Origin: an uncultured Rhodospirillales bacterium
Lineage (GTDB): Bacteria > Pseudomonadota > Alphaproteobacteria > Rhodospirillales > UBA2165
Assembly (NCBI GenBank): GCA_913055735.1
Contig: CAJXKD010000001.1
Span: 620,001-684,000 of the forward strand
Length of the DNA stretch: 64,000 nt
Reading direction: 5' to 3'
The notes below the pieces were generated by a model that had not been told where the DNA came from, searched no databases, and worked only from the letters and a program-made list of their open reading frames with translations. The position numbers were made by a program, and so were the translations under genes. Below are positions 1 to 6,742 of the stretch, piece by piece; positions within the stretch are counted from its first letter, which is position 1; every line of letters starts with the position of its first letter.

Positions 1-1
1 C

Positions 2-505
2 GAAGGCCGGCCGGACGACGTTCCCGCGATCGAGAAACTGTATCCCGACGCGTTCCCCGATGAGGATTTGCTGCCGCTGGTGAAGGAACTGCTCGGTGAG
101 GGACCAAATGTCCTGTCGCTCGTGGGGATAGTCGGAAAGACTCTGGTAGGCCACGCCATATTCACGATGTGCGGGGTTGGTGGACAACCTGACGAAGTTG
201 CGCTCCTCGGGCCACTGGCCGTCGCGCCTGCTTGGCAACGGCAAGGCGTCGGAAGTGCCATTGTCCGCGCAGGCCTACGGCTATTGCAGACTACCGGCAC
301 GCACCAAGTCTTTGTCCTCGGCGATCCAGCCTACTACGGCCGTTTCGGCTTTGAACCGGATGATCATGTCACGCCACCCTACCCGCTGCCGGAGGAATGG
401 CGCGGCGCATGGCAATCGCTCGGCTTGCGCGGCGATGAACCTCCTGTTAACGGGAAACTCTCCGTTCCGCGACCTTGGCGCCACCGCGCTCTGTGGGCGC
501 CCTGA
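2..505 (+). CDS. GNAT-family N-acetyltransferase (5' end outside window)
   Basis: The frame is already open at the left edge, so the start codon lies outside; about 167 codons are visible. The GNAT core is clear: the strand before the cofactor loop reads LLGPLAVAPAWQ, followed by the acetyl-CoA pyrophosphate loop RQGVGSAIV and, further on, the YYGRFGFEP segment typical of YhbS-like members of the family. The family transfers an acetyl group from acetyl-CoA to an amine; the substrate here cannot be read from sequence. The stop lies 21 bases from the convergent end of the DUF1045 gene, so it is not part of that transcription unit. Family certain, substrate unknown. Confidence 0.85.
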   Translation, partial: EGRPDDVPAIEKLYPDAFPDEDLLPLVKELLGEGPNVLSLVGIVGKTLVGHAIFTMCGVGGQPDEVALLGPLAVAPAWQRQGVGSAIVRAGLRLLQTTGTHQVFVLGDPAYYGRFGFEPDDHVTPPYPLPEEWRGAWQSLGLRGDEPPVNGKLSVPRPWRHRALWAP

Positions 506-526
506 GTCTATTTATCGGCCCTGACT

Positions 527-1219
527 CTACGTCTCGGCGAATTCAAACGCTTCGAGTACCGTAAACGGCGACTCTTCGTCGGTCTGGGCGCACAAATGGA
601 TACTGTGGACTGATACCGGCGCCTCGCATAACGGGGCCACTTCCTGCGCCAGGGCCGTTTCCACCCTTTTCCGCTGCGCCTCATCCAATTTACCGGTCAG
701 CGTCAAATGAAAGCGGAATTCGTCCATCACATAAGGGTATCCCCATTCATGGATATAAGCCTGCTGCCGGTCCGACAAGTTGACCGCCATACGGCGCTCG
801 ATCTCGCGTTCGGTCGGGTCTGCTCGAAATTCGTCGAATGCCGTGACGCAATCCCGCGCGAGCGCGCTGATCTTGTCCGATGGTTCACTCGGCACGAGGG
901 CTAGGAAATTGCCGAGAACCGCAAGCCGAAGCAACGGCAGCGAAAAGGCCCTGCGCGTTGCGGCAAACCGGCGCGCGACGTCGACCAGCTCGAAAACCTT
1001 TTTTCCTTTTGCCAACCGGAATGGCGGTTTCAACGTTCCGTGAAATCCGTATCTGGCGGGAGAGGCCGTCAGGGCCGAACGCTCTTCGGGCGTGATACCG
1101 GCGGGAACCAAGGGAGTTACAGGCTGGCCGGAGAAATGATTCCGTCCCAACCACCTGCATCCGAATTCAGAGAGAGCACTCCCGCGATCGGGCACGTAGT
1201 AGAAAGCGTAGCGGGTCAT
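527..1219 (-). CDS. DUF1045 phosphonate-metabolism protein, 2H phosphoesterase fold
   Basis: A 230-residue protein of the DUF1045 family, which is usually encoded in phn loci. It shows the two His-x-Thr motifs of 2H phosphoesterases: HGTLKPPF near residue 60 and HLTLTG near residue 170. Other 2H enzymes open cyclic phosphates, including ADP-ribose 1'',2''-cyclic phosphate, and C-P lyase makes the related 5-phosphoribosyl 1,2-cyclic phosphate. No phnP is visible in this window, so this protein is a reasonable candidate for that step; this is inference. It lies about 15 kb from the C-P lyase operon but next to a leader resembling the phnG leader. A minus-strand CTGTCAC heptamer at 1280-1286 could be half of its own Pho box. 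Confidence 0.85.
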   Translation of the reverse strand: MTRYAFYYVPDRGSALSEFGCRWLGRNHFSGQPVTPLVPAGITPEERSALTASPARYGFHGTLKPPFRLAKGKKVFELVDVARRFAATRRAFSLPLLRLAVLGNFLALVPSEPSDKISALARDCVTAFDEFRADPTEREIERRMAVNLSDRQQAYIHEWGYPYVMDEFRFHLTLTGKLDEAQRKRVETALAQEVAPLCEAPVSVHSIHLCAQTDEESPFTVLEAFEFAET

Positions 1220-1292
1220 TTAATTTGAAGATTTGTGGTTGGCGGGCGCGTCACGCTATCTCAATCATTTTGCAAACACGTGACAGGCCCAA

Positions 1293-1399
1293 TTGTTGCG
1301 GAACTGCCACCCATCTGTCACGCCCCTTTCGTATAGTTCCCTCATAAATCGTCGCCCGACCCACAACATGTCGTTTCACCGAGTGACGGGACACATATG
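1293..1399 (+). promoter_or_regulatory. PhoB-type promoter and leader, copy of the phnG leader
   Basis: This non-coding stretch aligns with the phnG leader at 16526-16633 with one single-base gap. Nearly identical blocks are TGTTGCGGAACTG, TGTCACGCC followed by CTTTC one base later, and the last 38 bases before an ATG, which share CACAACAT, TCGTT, CGAG and GACGGGA. A Pho box (CTGCCAC-CCAT-CTGTCAC) lies at 1304-1321 and a good -10 (TATAGT) at 1332-1337, ten bases after the box as in classical PhoB promoters. The conserved ATG at 1397 does not lead into phnG. The promoter may now drive the HU-like gene, or be a relic of a moved phn operon. Confidence 0.7.
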
Positions 1400-1567
1400 G
1401 CGGGGGCGGAGTTCCCGTGGGCGGCACCTGTCCGAGACGCAATAAAGCCCAATCAACCCGCCGAGCCGGCCCTTTTTGATCGGTCGGCATCTCCGGCAGG
1501 CTCGTTACCTTTGGTTTACCTTTGTTTGTCTATGGTGGCGCGACTCCCAATCACCGGCAAAGTTTGA
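1397..1567 (+). other. Possible 56-codon ORF behind the duplicated Pho leader
   Basis: The ATG sits exactly where phnG starts in the related leader and has the same GGGA ribosome-binding site. The predicted peptide (MAGAEFPWAAPVRDAIKPN...) has no similarity to PhnG or to any family I recognise. It ends 43 bases before the HU-like gene. It may be a leader peptide, a chance frame left after the original gene was lost, or simply 5' untranslated RNA. Low confidence. Confidence 0.2.
1505..1524 (+). repeat. Tandem TTACCTTTG repeat, 11-bp period
   Basis: TTACCTTTG occurs at 1505-1513 and again at 1516-1524, one helical turn apart, about 90 bases upstream of the HU-like start. Two in-phase direct repeats are the usual layout of a response-regulator operator. 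The sequence does not match the Pho box consensus. A regulator cannot be assigned. Confidence 0.35.
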
Positions 1568-1610
1568 GGTTATTCAATCATTTGCCAAGGCCGAACACGA
1601 AGGAAATGCC

Positions 1611-1979
1611 ATGACCGTGACAAAGACCCAGCTTGCCGATGCCTATTCCGCCGCCCTGAACAAATCGTTGGGCAAGGCGTGGGACCACAAATTCAGCCGC
1701 AAGGACGCGAACACCCTCCTCGATGCCCTGTGGCCGGTCGTCTCCGACCTCGCTCTTAAGGATACCAAGAAGAAGACGCCGGGCAGCGTGCCGCTCGGCC
1801 ATCTTGGCCGTATCAAGATGCGGTACAAGGAAGCGACGAAGGCCCGTAAGGGCACCAATCCCTTCACCGGCGAGCCGACCACTTTCAAGGCCAAGCCGGC
1901 AACCCTGCAGCCGCGCTTCACCGCGGGCAAAGCGTTCAAGGACGAAGCGGGCAAGTACTTCAGAAGCAAAATGAAGTAG
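1611..1979 (+). CDS. Divergent HU-like nucleoid DNA-binding protein
   Basis: A basic 122-residue protein. The C-terminal half matches the DNA-binding arm of HU/IHF: a conserved small-residue turn (PLGHLGRIKMRYKEATKARK), then GTNPFTGEP, corresponding to GRNPxTGE, and ending FTAGKAFKDEAGKYF as HU proteins end in FKPGKALKD. The N-terminal half is longer than in HU, with extra residues around GKAWDHKF and a KDTKKKTPG insertion. The start is the ATG at 1611 behind GAAGGAA. HU-type proteins bend and compact DNA. It lies downstream of the duplicated Pho leader, so it may be phosphate-regulated. The family is likely; the specific role is unknown. Confidence 0.7.
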   Translation: MTVTKTQLADAYSAALNKSLGKAWDHKFSRKDANTLLDALWPVVSDLALKDTKKKTPGSVPLGHLGRIKMRYKEATKARKGTNPFTGEPTTFKAKPATLQPRFTAGKAFKDEAGKYFRSKMK

Positions 1980-2033
1980 GCCACCGCAATCAAGATATCG
2001 GCAGGGCCGCCAAGCGGCCATGCCAACGGATTT

Positions 2034-2055
2034 AACCCCGGCTTCGGCCGGGGTT
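2034..2055 (+). terminator. Rho-independent terminator after the HU-like gene
   Basis: A perfect 9-bp stem, AACCCCGGC / GCCGGGGTT, closes a stable TTCG tetraloop and is followed by ATTTC. It lies 55 bases after the HU-like stop and separates that gene from the iron locus. Confidence 0.8.
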
Positions 2056-2096
2056 ATTTCATTGTCGGCTGGCCGCCCCTGGCGAGCGATTCAGAA

Positions 2097-2113
2097 TTGA
2101 GAATGATTCTCAA
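2097..2113 (+). promoter_or_regulatory. Fur-type operator upstream of the FecI-like sigma gene
   Basis: TTGAGAATGATTCTCAA is a perfect 8-1-8 inverted repeat and matches the classical 7-1-7 Fur box core TGAGAATnATTCTCA. It overlaps an AT-rich stretch (TAATAT at 2115-2120) that could be the -10 element and lies 86 bases before the sigma-factor start, the position expected for iron repression of a FecI system. Confidence 0.75.
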
Positions 2114-2199
2114 ATAATATATCGTGCGCGGCAGACGCTGCGTATGCCGGGCCGTCCCATCACCGGCCGGCTTTTCGTTGCGAGGGGGGGAACCGCACG

Positions 2200-2706
2200 A
2201 TGGCCGGCAACGATCGGTCCGTATTGGTCCGTCTATTGCTCACGCATTATGAGGATTTGACGGGATATCTGACGCGACGGCTGGGGTCGGCGGGCGCGGC
2301 ACGCGACGTCGTGCACGACACCTACTTGCGGCTCCAAGGCCTTGAAGCCCTGCCCGACCTAAGCAACCCGCGCGCTTATCTTTTCCGGATCGCCGACAAT
2401 ATCGCGCTGGATCGGCTCCGCGCCGATAGCCGCCGCAGCCGACGGTTCGTCGCCGCCGAACTGGGCGAGAGCCGGGAGAGTGACGAACCCAATGCGGAAG
2501 AGATACTGACGCAAAAACAGCGCGTGGAACGGCTTGTGCGCGCCATTGACGAATTGCCACCCCGGCAGCGTGACGTCTTCCTGATGCACAAATTTGATGG
2601 CCTAACCCATGCCGAGATCGCAAAGCGCCTCGGCATCTCTAAAAGCATGGTGGAAAAGCATGCCATGCGGGCGCTGGCCTATTGTCGTGATCGCCTCAAG
2701 CAGTGA
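2200..2706 (+). CDS. FecI-type ECF sigma factor
   Basis: A 168-residue extracytoplasmic-function sigma factor. Region 2 (residues about 10-75) contains VVHDTYLRLQG and NPRAYLFRIADNIALDRLR, a typical FecI-group pattern. Region 4 (about 105-160) has LPPRQRDVFLMHKFDGL and the helix-turn-helix LTHAEIAKRLGISKSMVEKH. It is followed by a FecR gene and a TonB receptor with an STN domain, so it is the sigma factor of a ferric-siderophore surface-signalling cascade: substrate-loaded receptor signals through FecR, releasing this sigma factor to transcribe the receptor operon. The upstream Fur box predicts expression only when iron is scarce. Confidence 0.93.
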   Translation: MAGNDRSVLVRLLLTHYEDLTGYLTRRLGSAGAARDVVHDTYLRLQGLEALPDLSNPRAYLFRIADNIALDRLRADSRRSRRFVAAELGESRESDEPNAEEILTQKQRVERLVRAIDELPPRQRDVFLMHKFDGLTHAEIAKRLGISKSMVEKHAMRALAYCRDRLKQ

Positions 2707-2854
2707 GCCTCGGAAGTGACACACGATCAACATGCCCGTTTTCTCATCCGCCGGGGTGCGGATTACGGGCCGTTGTGTCGTCATAGTGATAATGAAGCCA
2801 GTGTGTTCTCCGGCAGTCGCGTGTCAGCCGGTCCCATATGTGCGGTAGCAGGTG

Positions 2855-3823
2855 ATGTCCGACTCTCCTGATCCGAAAAAAACGCCTCACGACGAGGCGC
2901 TCGCTTGGTTTGTGCGCCTGAATTCCGGTGACGCGACAGATGATGATCGCGCCCGCTTTAGTGAGTGGTTACGTGCCAGTGCGGACAACTGCCAAGCCTA
3001 TGACCAACTGGAAACGCTTTGGACCGACCTCGACCATGTCCCAGATCCGCGCCGCCCCGGCCGTTCCCGCCATGCCAGCCTTTCCCGCCGCACACTCCTG
3101 ACCGGAGCAGCAGGCTTAACGGCAACCGCCGGACTCGTGATCGCCTCCGGCGTCACTATCGACACTTTGGGCGGTATGGTTCACGGCGACTACCATACCG
3201 GTACCGGGGAACGTAGAACGATCCATACACCCGATGGCTCTGCCGTCGAACTGGACGCGGAAACGGCAATCGCCATCGAATTCGATACACAGGTCCGCAG
3301 GCTCCGTCTGTTGACGGGACGGGCGGTGTTCAACGTCGCCTCTGATCCGACCAGGCCGTTCGACGTTGTCTGCGCCGGCGGCACTGTCCGAGCACTCGGC
3401 ACCACATTCGCCGTCCACAAAAGGCCGACGGACACGGCCGTCGCAGTAGCGGAAGACGCGGTCACGGTTGTGATCGGCCCACCGGACGCAGGCGGCAAGG
3501 AGGCACGAGTCACAGAGGGTCAACGTATCACTTATGACACCGAAGGTTTCGGGCCGCTTGTCTCCGCCAGCGATGGCGCCGAAACTGCCTGGCTGCGCAA
3601 CAAGTTGGTGTTCCGCGATCGTCCTCTTGGCGACGTCATCGCTGACCTGAATCGCTACCGGCAGGGACGTATCGTCATATGGGACGATGCGCTGCTGAAT
3701 CTCCATGTCGATGGCATTTTCAACACTGGGAATCCCGACGGCGCGCTTGCCGCGATTGTAGGCACACTCCCGGCACGCGATTTCCGGCTAACCCCTTATC
3801 TGGTTATCCTCAGAAGCGCCTGA
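2855..3823 (+). CDS. FecR-type anti-sigma/transmembrane sensor
   Basis: About 322 residues. The cytoplasmic N-terminal domain (EALAWFVRLNSGDATDDDR, then FSEWLRASADNCQAYD) is the DUF4880 sigma-binding segment. A single membrane helix follows near residues 80-105, preceded by SRRTLLTG, a twin-arginine-like start seen in some FecR proteins. The periplasmic FecR domain includes ERRTIHTPDGSAVELDAETA and the C-terminal part (LNRYRQGRIVIWD) resembles the STN-interacting domain. It inhibits or activates the neighbouring sigma factor depending on the receptor. GTG at 2852 is an equally possible start; neither has a strong ribosome site. Confidence 0.9.
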   Translation: MSDSPDPKKTPHDEALAWFVRLNSGDATDDDRARFSEWLRASADNCQAYDQLETLWTDLDHVPDPRRPGRSRHASLSRRTLLTGAAGLTATAGLVIASGVTIDTLGGMVHGDYHTGTGERRTIHTPDGSAVELDAETAIAIEFDTQVRRLRLLTGRAVFNVASDPTRPFDVVCAGGTVRALGTTFAVHKRPTDTAVAVAEDAVTVVIGPPDAGGKEARVTEGQRITYDTEGFGPLVSASDGAETAWLRNKLVFRDRPLGDVIADLNRYRQGRIVIWDDALLNLHVDGIFNTGNPDGALAAIVGTLPARDFRLTPYLVILRSA

Positions 3824-3888
3824 CGCATAAAAAAAATTCCAACAAGGGTGAGGTGTCCCCGTCCTTACATCGTCTGGAATTATGTAGA

Positions 3889-3903
3889 TGCGAATGCATC
3901 TCA
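3889..3903 (+). promoter_or_regulatory. Second Fur-type box before the TonB receptor
   Basis: TGCGAATGCATCTCA matches the box at 2098-2112 (TGAGAATGATTCTCA) at 12 of 15 positions and keeps the 7-1-7 layout. It lies 30 bases before the receptor start and is followed by CATTTTCAAATAA, as the first box is followed by AAATAAT. This suggests direct iron control in addition to the sigma factor. Confidence 0.55.
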
Positions 3904-3933
3904 TTTTCAAATAAGAGCGACAAGGACCAAACC

Positions 3934-6393
3934 ATGAAGAAGCGAGGATTTCCTGAGGCATTCACTCTTCATCGCCAAGGCGCTGGATGTGCTGTTGCCG
4001 CGCTGATGTTCGGGATGACGGCCGGCGGATATGTTGCGCCGGCCTCGGCGGCAAGTGATGAAATAGTAGTTGCAACGGTTGAGGCCGCACAGGCCCGACG
4101 GGACGAGGCACTTACCTTCAACATTCCAGGTGGCCCATTGCCCGATGTGCTCGCCGCGTTCGGCGAACGAACAGGCCTGCAGGTCCTTTACCCTTCCGCC
4201 GTGGCACGTGAATCCGTTTCGCAAGGCGTCTCCGGTACGATGACACCGGAAGACGCTCTCGTACGGCTCCTTGGCCGCACCGGTCTTCTCTACCGGTTTT
4301 CCGCGGCCAACACTGTTACGGTAGAGCCCCCTAATGCCGACGCGACGGTATTGACCCCGATCACCGTCGAGGGACAAAGGGAAACCGCCACCGGTCCTGT
4401 CGAGGGTTTCCGCGCCACACGCAGCGCGTCGGGAACGAAAACCGATACGCCGCTCGTAGAAACGCCGCAATCCATTTCCGTGATCACGGCCGATGAGCTG
4501 AAATCTCGGAATGTCAACAAATTCAATGACTCGCTGCGGTATACGCCGGGCGTTGAATCGGAGCTGTACGGCCTCGAGCCTCGCTTCTCTCACCTGAGCA
4601 TGCGCGGCCTTCTATCTTCGTCGACGGGTTTGTTCCAGGACGGCATGGGGCTGATGAACCAACCCGGCTTGATCGTCAGTTACAATCCCGAACCCTGGGG
4701 CGCAGAGCGTATCGAAGTACCGCGCGGCCCTGCGTCGGTATTGTTCGGGCAGGGGAGCCCCGGCGGCCTTGTGAACTATGTTTCCAAACGGCCGACAACC
4801 GATCCATTCGCGATCACCCACCTCGAAACCGGCAGTTATAACCGGTTCCAGACGAAATTCGATGTCGGGGGCGCCGTCACAGAGAATAAGGACCTCGCGT
4901 TTCGGGTGGCCGGGCTGTTTCGCCGCAGCGACACGCAGATCGATTTCCTGGAGGATGACCGGATTTGGATCTCCCCACAGCTGTCATGGCAGGCGGTAGA
5001 CAGCACGAAGATCACCATCTTCGGCATGCACCAGCAGGACGATACCCAGAATTCGCAGGCGTTGCCGGGTATCGGCACGCTCTTTGACAACCCGAACGGA
5101 TCGGTGCCGCACTCCCGATATGTCGGCGAACCAGCCCACGATCAATACGACCGTACCGAATACGCCGCCGGCTATGAGGTGGAGCACAAAGCGAGCGATA
5201 CACTCAATGTGCGACACAAGGTTCGTTATCACGTTGTCGATCTGAACGACGACATCGCCTACGGTTCCGGCTTCGACGGGAACCGGACATTAAGCCGCAC
5301 ATTTTATTCCAACCATGGCAACACAAAGTCGCTGACGGCCGATACGAACGCGGAACTCAAAACATCCTTTGCCGGATCTGAGCACACACTTCTCGGCGGG
5401 ATCGACGTACAGTATGCCGACATGGAGACCGTCCAGAACAGCGGCACTGTCGCGTCGCTCGACATCTTCACACCAACATACGGTGCCTCCATTACCGGCC
5501 TGTCACCGACAGTCCTCAAGGATTTCATCAAAACGCAGTATGGGGTGTATGGACAGGACCAGATCGAACTGGGCGAGCACTGGCGGTTCACGTTGGGGGG
5601 ACGTTACGACTGGGCGGTCAATGAGACTGACAACCATCTCAACAACACACAGTCAACACAGCGCGACGAAGCCTTCACCGGCCGCGCCGGCGTGGTTTAT
5701 CTGTTCGATAACGGTATCGCGCCGTACGCGAGCTATTCGGAATCGTTCCTTCCCATCACCGGCAGCACCAGCGCCAGCGGGGATTTCTTTGAGCCCGAAA
5801 CAGGGCAACAGTATGAAGCCGGCGTCAAATATCAACCGCCCGGACACGATAGCTTCGTGACTGTCGCAGCATTCGACCTGCGCCGCCAGAATTACACCGA
5901 ATATGACAGCGGTTTGATGGCGACCGTGCAGACCGGCGAGGTTCGTTCGCAGGGCATCGAGGTGGAGGGTTTGGCGAGTTTCGATTTCGGCCTCGAAATC
6001 AAGGCTGGTTATACATACCTGCAAACGGAGGTGCTGAAGAGTAACAATGCGTCGGAAGTCGGTAAAAAGTTGACCCAGATACCGGACCATAAGGCAACAT
6101 TGTGGGCCGAATACAAGGTCCCGCACGGAACATTCAAAGGATTGGGACTGGGTGCCGGCATCCGCTATCAGGATAGGCACTACGGCGACAATCAGAACAC
6201 GCTATCGGTCCCCGGGTATACGTTGTTCGATGCGGCAGCTTACTACGAGGTCGATAAATTTCGTTTCGGCATAAACGCGCAGAACCTGCTCGACCAGGAG
6301 CACTTGGGATCCTGCTATTACAGAAGTACGTCGGTGCTCTGTACGGTCGGCGAAGGGCTGATGGTGACCGCAAATGTTTCCTATGAGTGGTGA
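3934..6393 (+). CDS. TonB-dependent ferric-siderophore receptor with STN signalling domain
   Basis: About 819 residues. A signal peptide ends near PASAASD; then comes an STN domain (residues about 45-130: LTFNIPGGPLPDVLAAFGERTG, a FecA/FpvA-type periplasmic signalling module), a TonB-box-like TPITVEG, the plug (TDTPLVETPQSISVITADEL and VPRGPASVLFGQGSPGGLVN) and a 22-strand barrel ending in the aromatic residue W after NVSYE. The barrel repeats LGGRYDWAVNETD and YASYSESFLP are typical of hydroxamate or mixed-type siderophore receptors. The STN domain links it to the adjacent FecI/FecR pair. ATG at 3934 is chosen because it gives the signal peptide directly; the frame is open further upstream. 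The ligand cannot be named. Confidence 0.95.
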   Translation: MKKRGFPEAFTLHRQGAGCAVAALMFGMTAGGYVAPASAASDEIVVATVEAAQARRDEALTFNIPGGPLPDVLAAFGERTGLQVLYPSAVARESVSQGVSGTMTPEDALVRLLGRTGLLYRFSAANTVTVEPPNADATVLTPITVEGQRETATGPVEGFRATRSASGTKTDTPLVETPQSISVITADELKSRNVNKFNDSLRYTPGVESELYGLEPRFSHLSMRGLLSSSTGLFQDGMGLMNQPGLIVSYNPEPWGAERIEVPRGPASVLFGQGSPGGLVNYVSKRPTTDPFAITHLETGSYNRFQTKFDVGGAVTENKDLAFRVAGLFRRSDTQIDFLEDDRIWISPQLSWQAVDSTKITIFGMHQQDDTQNSQALPGIGTLFDNPNGSVPHSRYVGEPAHDQYDRTEYAAGYEVEHKASDTLNVRHKVRYHVVDLNDDIAYGSGFDGNRTLSRTFYSNHGNTKSLTADTNAELKTSFAGSEHTLLGGIDVQYADMETVQNSGTVASLDIFTPTYGASITGLSPTVLKDFIKTQYGVYGQDQIELGEHWRFTLGGRYDWAVNETDNHLNNTQSTQRDEAFTGRAGVVYLFDNGIAPYASYSESFLPITGSTSASGDFFEPETGQQYEAGVKYQPPGHDSFVTVAAFDLRRQNYTEYDSGLMATVQTGEVRSQGIEVEGLASFDFGLEIKAGYTYLQTEVLKSNNASEVGKKLTQIPDHKATLWAEYKVPHGTFKGLGLGAGIRYQDRHYGDNQNTLSVPGYTLFDAAAYYEVDKFRFGINAQNLLDQEHLGSCYYRSTSVLCTVGEGLMVTANVSYEW

Positions 6394-6410
6394 CCAACCT
6401 GTGCCACGGG

Positions 6411-6439
6411 AAAGGCGGGCCGCGGCAGGCCCGCCTTTT
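6411..6439 (+). terminator. Terminator/attenuator after the receptor gene
   Basis: A perfect 11-bp stem, AAAGGCGGGCC / GGCCCGCCTTT, with a six-base loop and a short T run, begins 18 bases after the receptor stop. It lies before three further iron-associated membrane genes on the same strand, so it may reduce read-through rather than end the unit. Confidence 0.75.
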
Positions 6440-6445
6440 GCGCAC

Positions 6446-6721
6446 ATGAGACGCAACAATTCTCTCGTCGCGCGCTGGCTGCTGGGCAGCGTCGGCGTTC
6501 TCACCGCCGCCCTTCTGTTTACGATGGCCCTGCCCGTCCTACTACCGCCGGGTCCCGCCGAGATCGATAACATCGTCTGGCCGCTCGTCCTGGCGCCGGT
6601 CTTCTGGGCACTCCTATTCACTTACATCTGCCTGGAGGAAAACTTGCGGCGCAGCGCCATCCTCCTCGGGGGAATTAGCGTTGTTTGCGGCACTATCGTC
6701 GGCTTCACGCTCTTCGCTTAG
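6446..6721 (+). CDS. Small iron-uptake membrane protein, DUF3649-like
   Basis: From the ATG at 6446 the product is 91 residues with about three hydrophobic helices: LVARWLLGSVGVLTAALLF, IVWPLVLAPVFWALLFTYI and AILLGGISVVCGTIVGFTLF. A small protein of this kind between a siderophore receptor and a PepSY membrane protein is the usual setting of DUF3649. The frame also has ATGs at 6374 and 6383 inside the receptor gene, but those would place the terminator hairpin inside the coding region, so the later ATG is preferred. No clear ribosome site is seen. The role in iron transfer across the inner membrane is inferred from context. Confidence 0.65.
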   Translation: MRRNNSLVARWLLGSVGVLTAALLFTMALPVLLPPGPAEIDNIVWPLVLAPVFWALLFTYICLEENLRRSAILLGGISVVCGTIVGFTLFA

Positions 6722-6742
6722 TTCGGCAGTGAGGCCACGAAC

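Noticed and set aside
1251-1490. Minus-strand frame across the Pho leader
   Set aside because: It covers the Pho box and leader shared with phnG, which are non-coding there; no domain or ribosome site.
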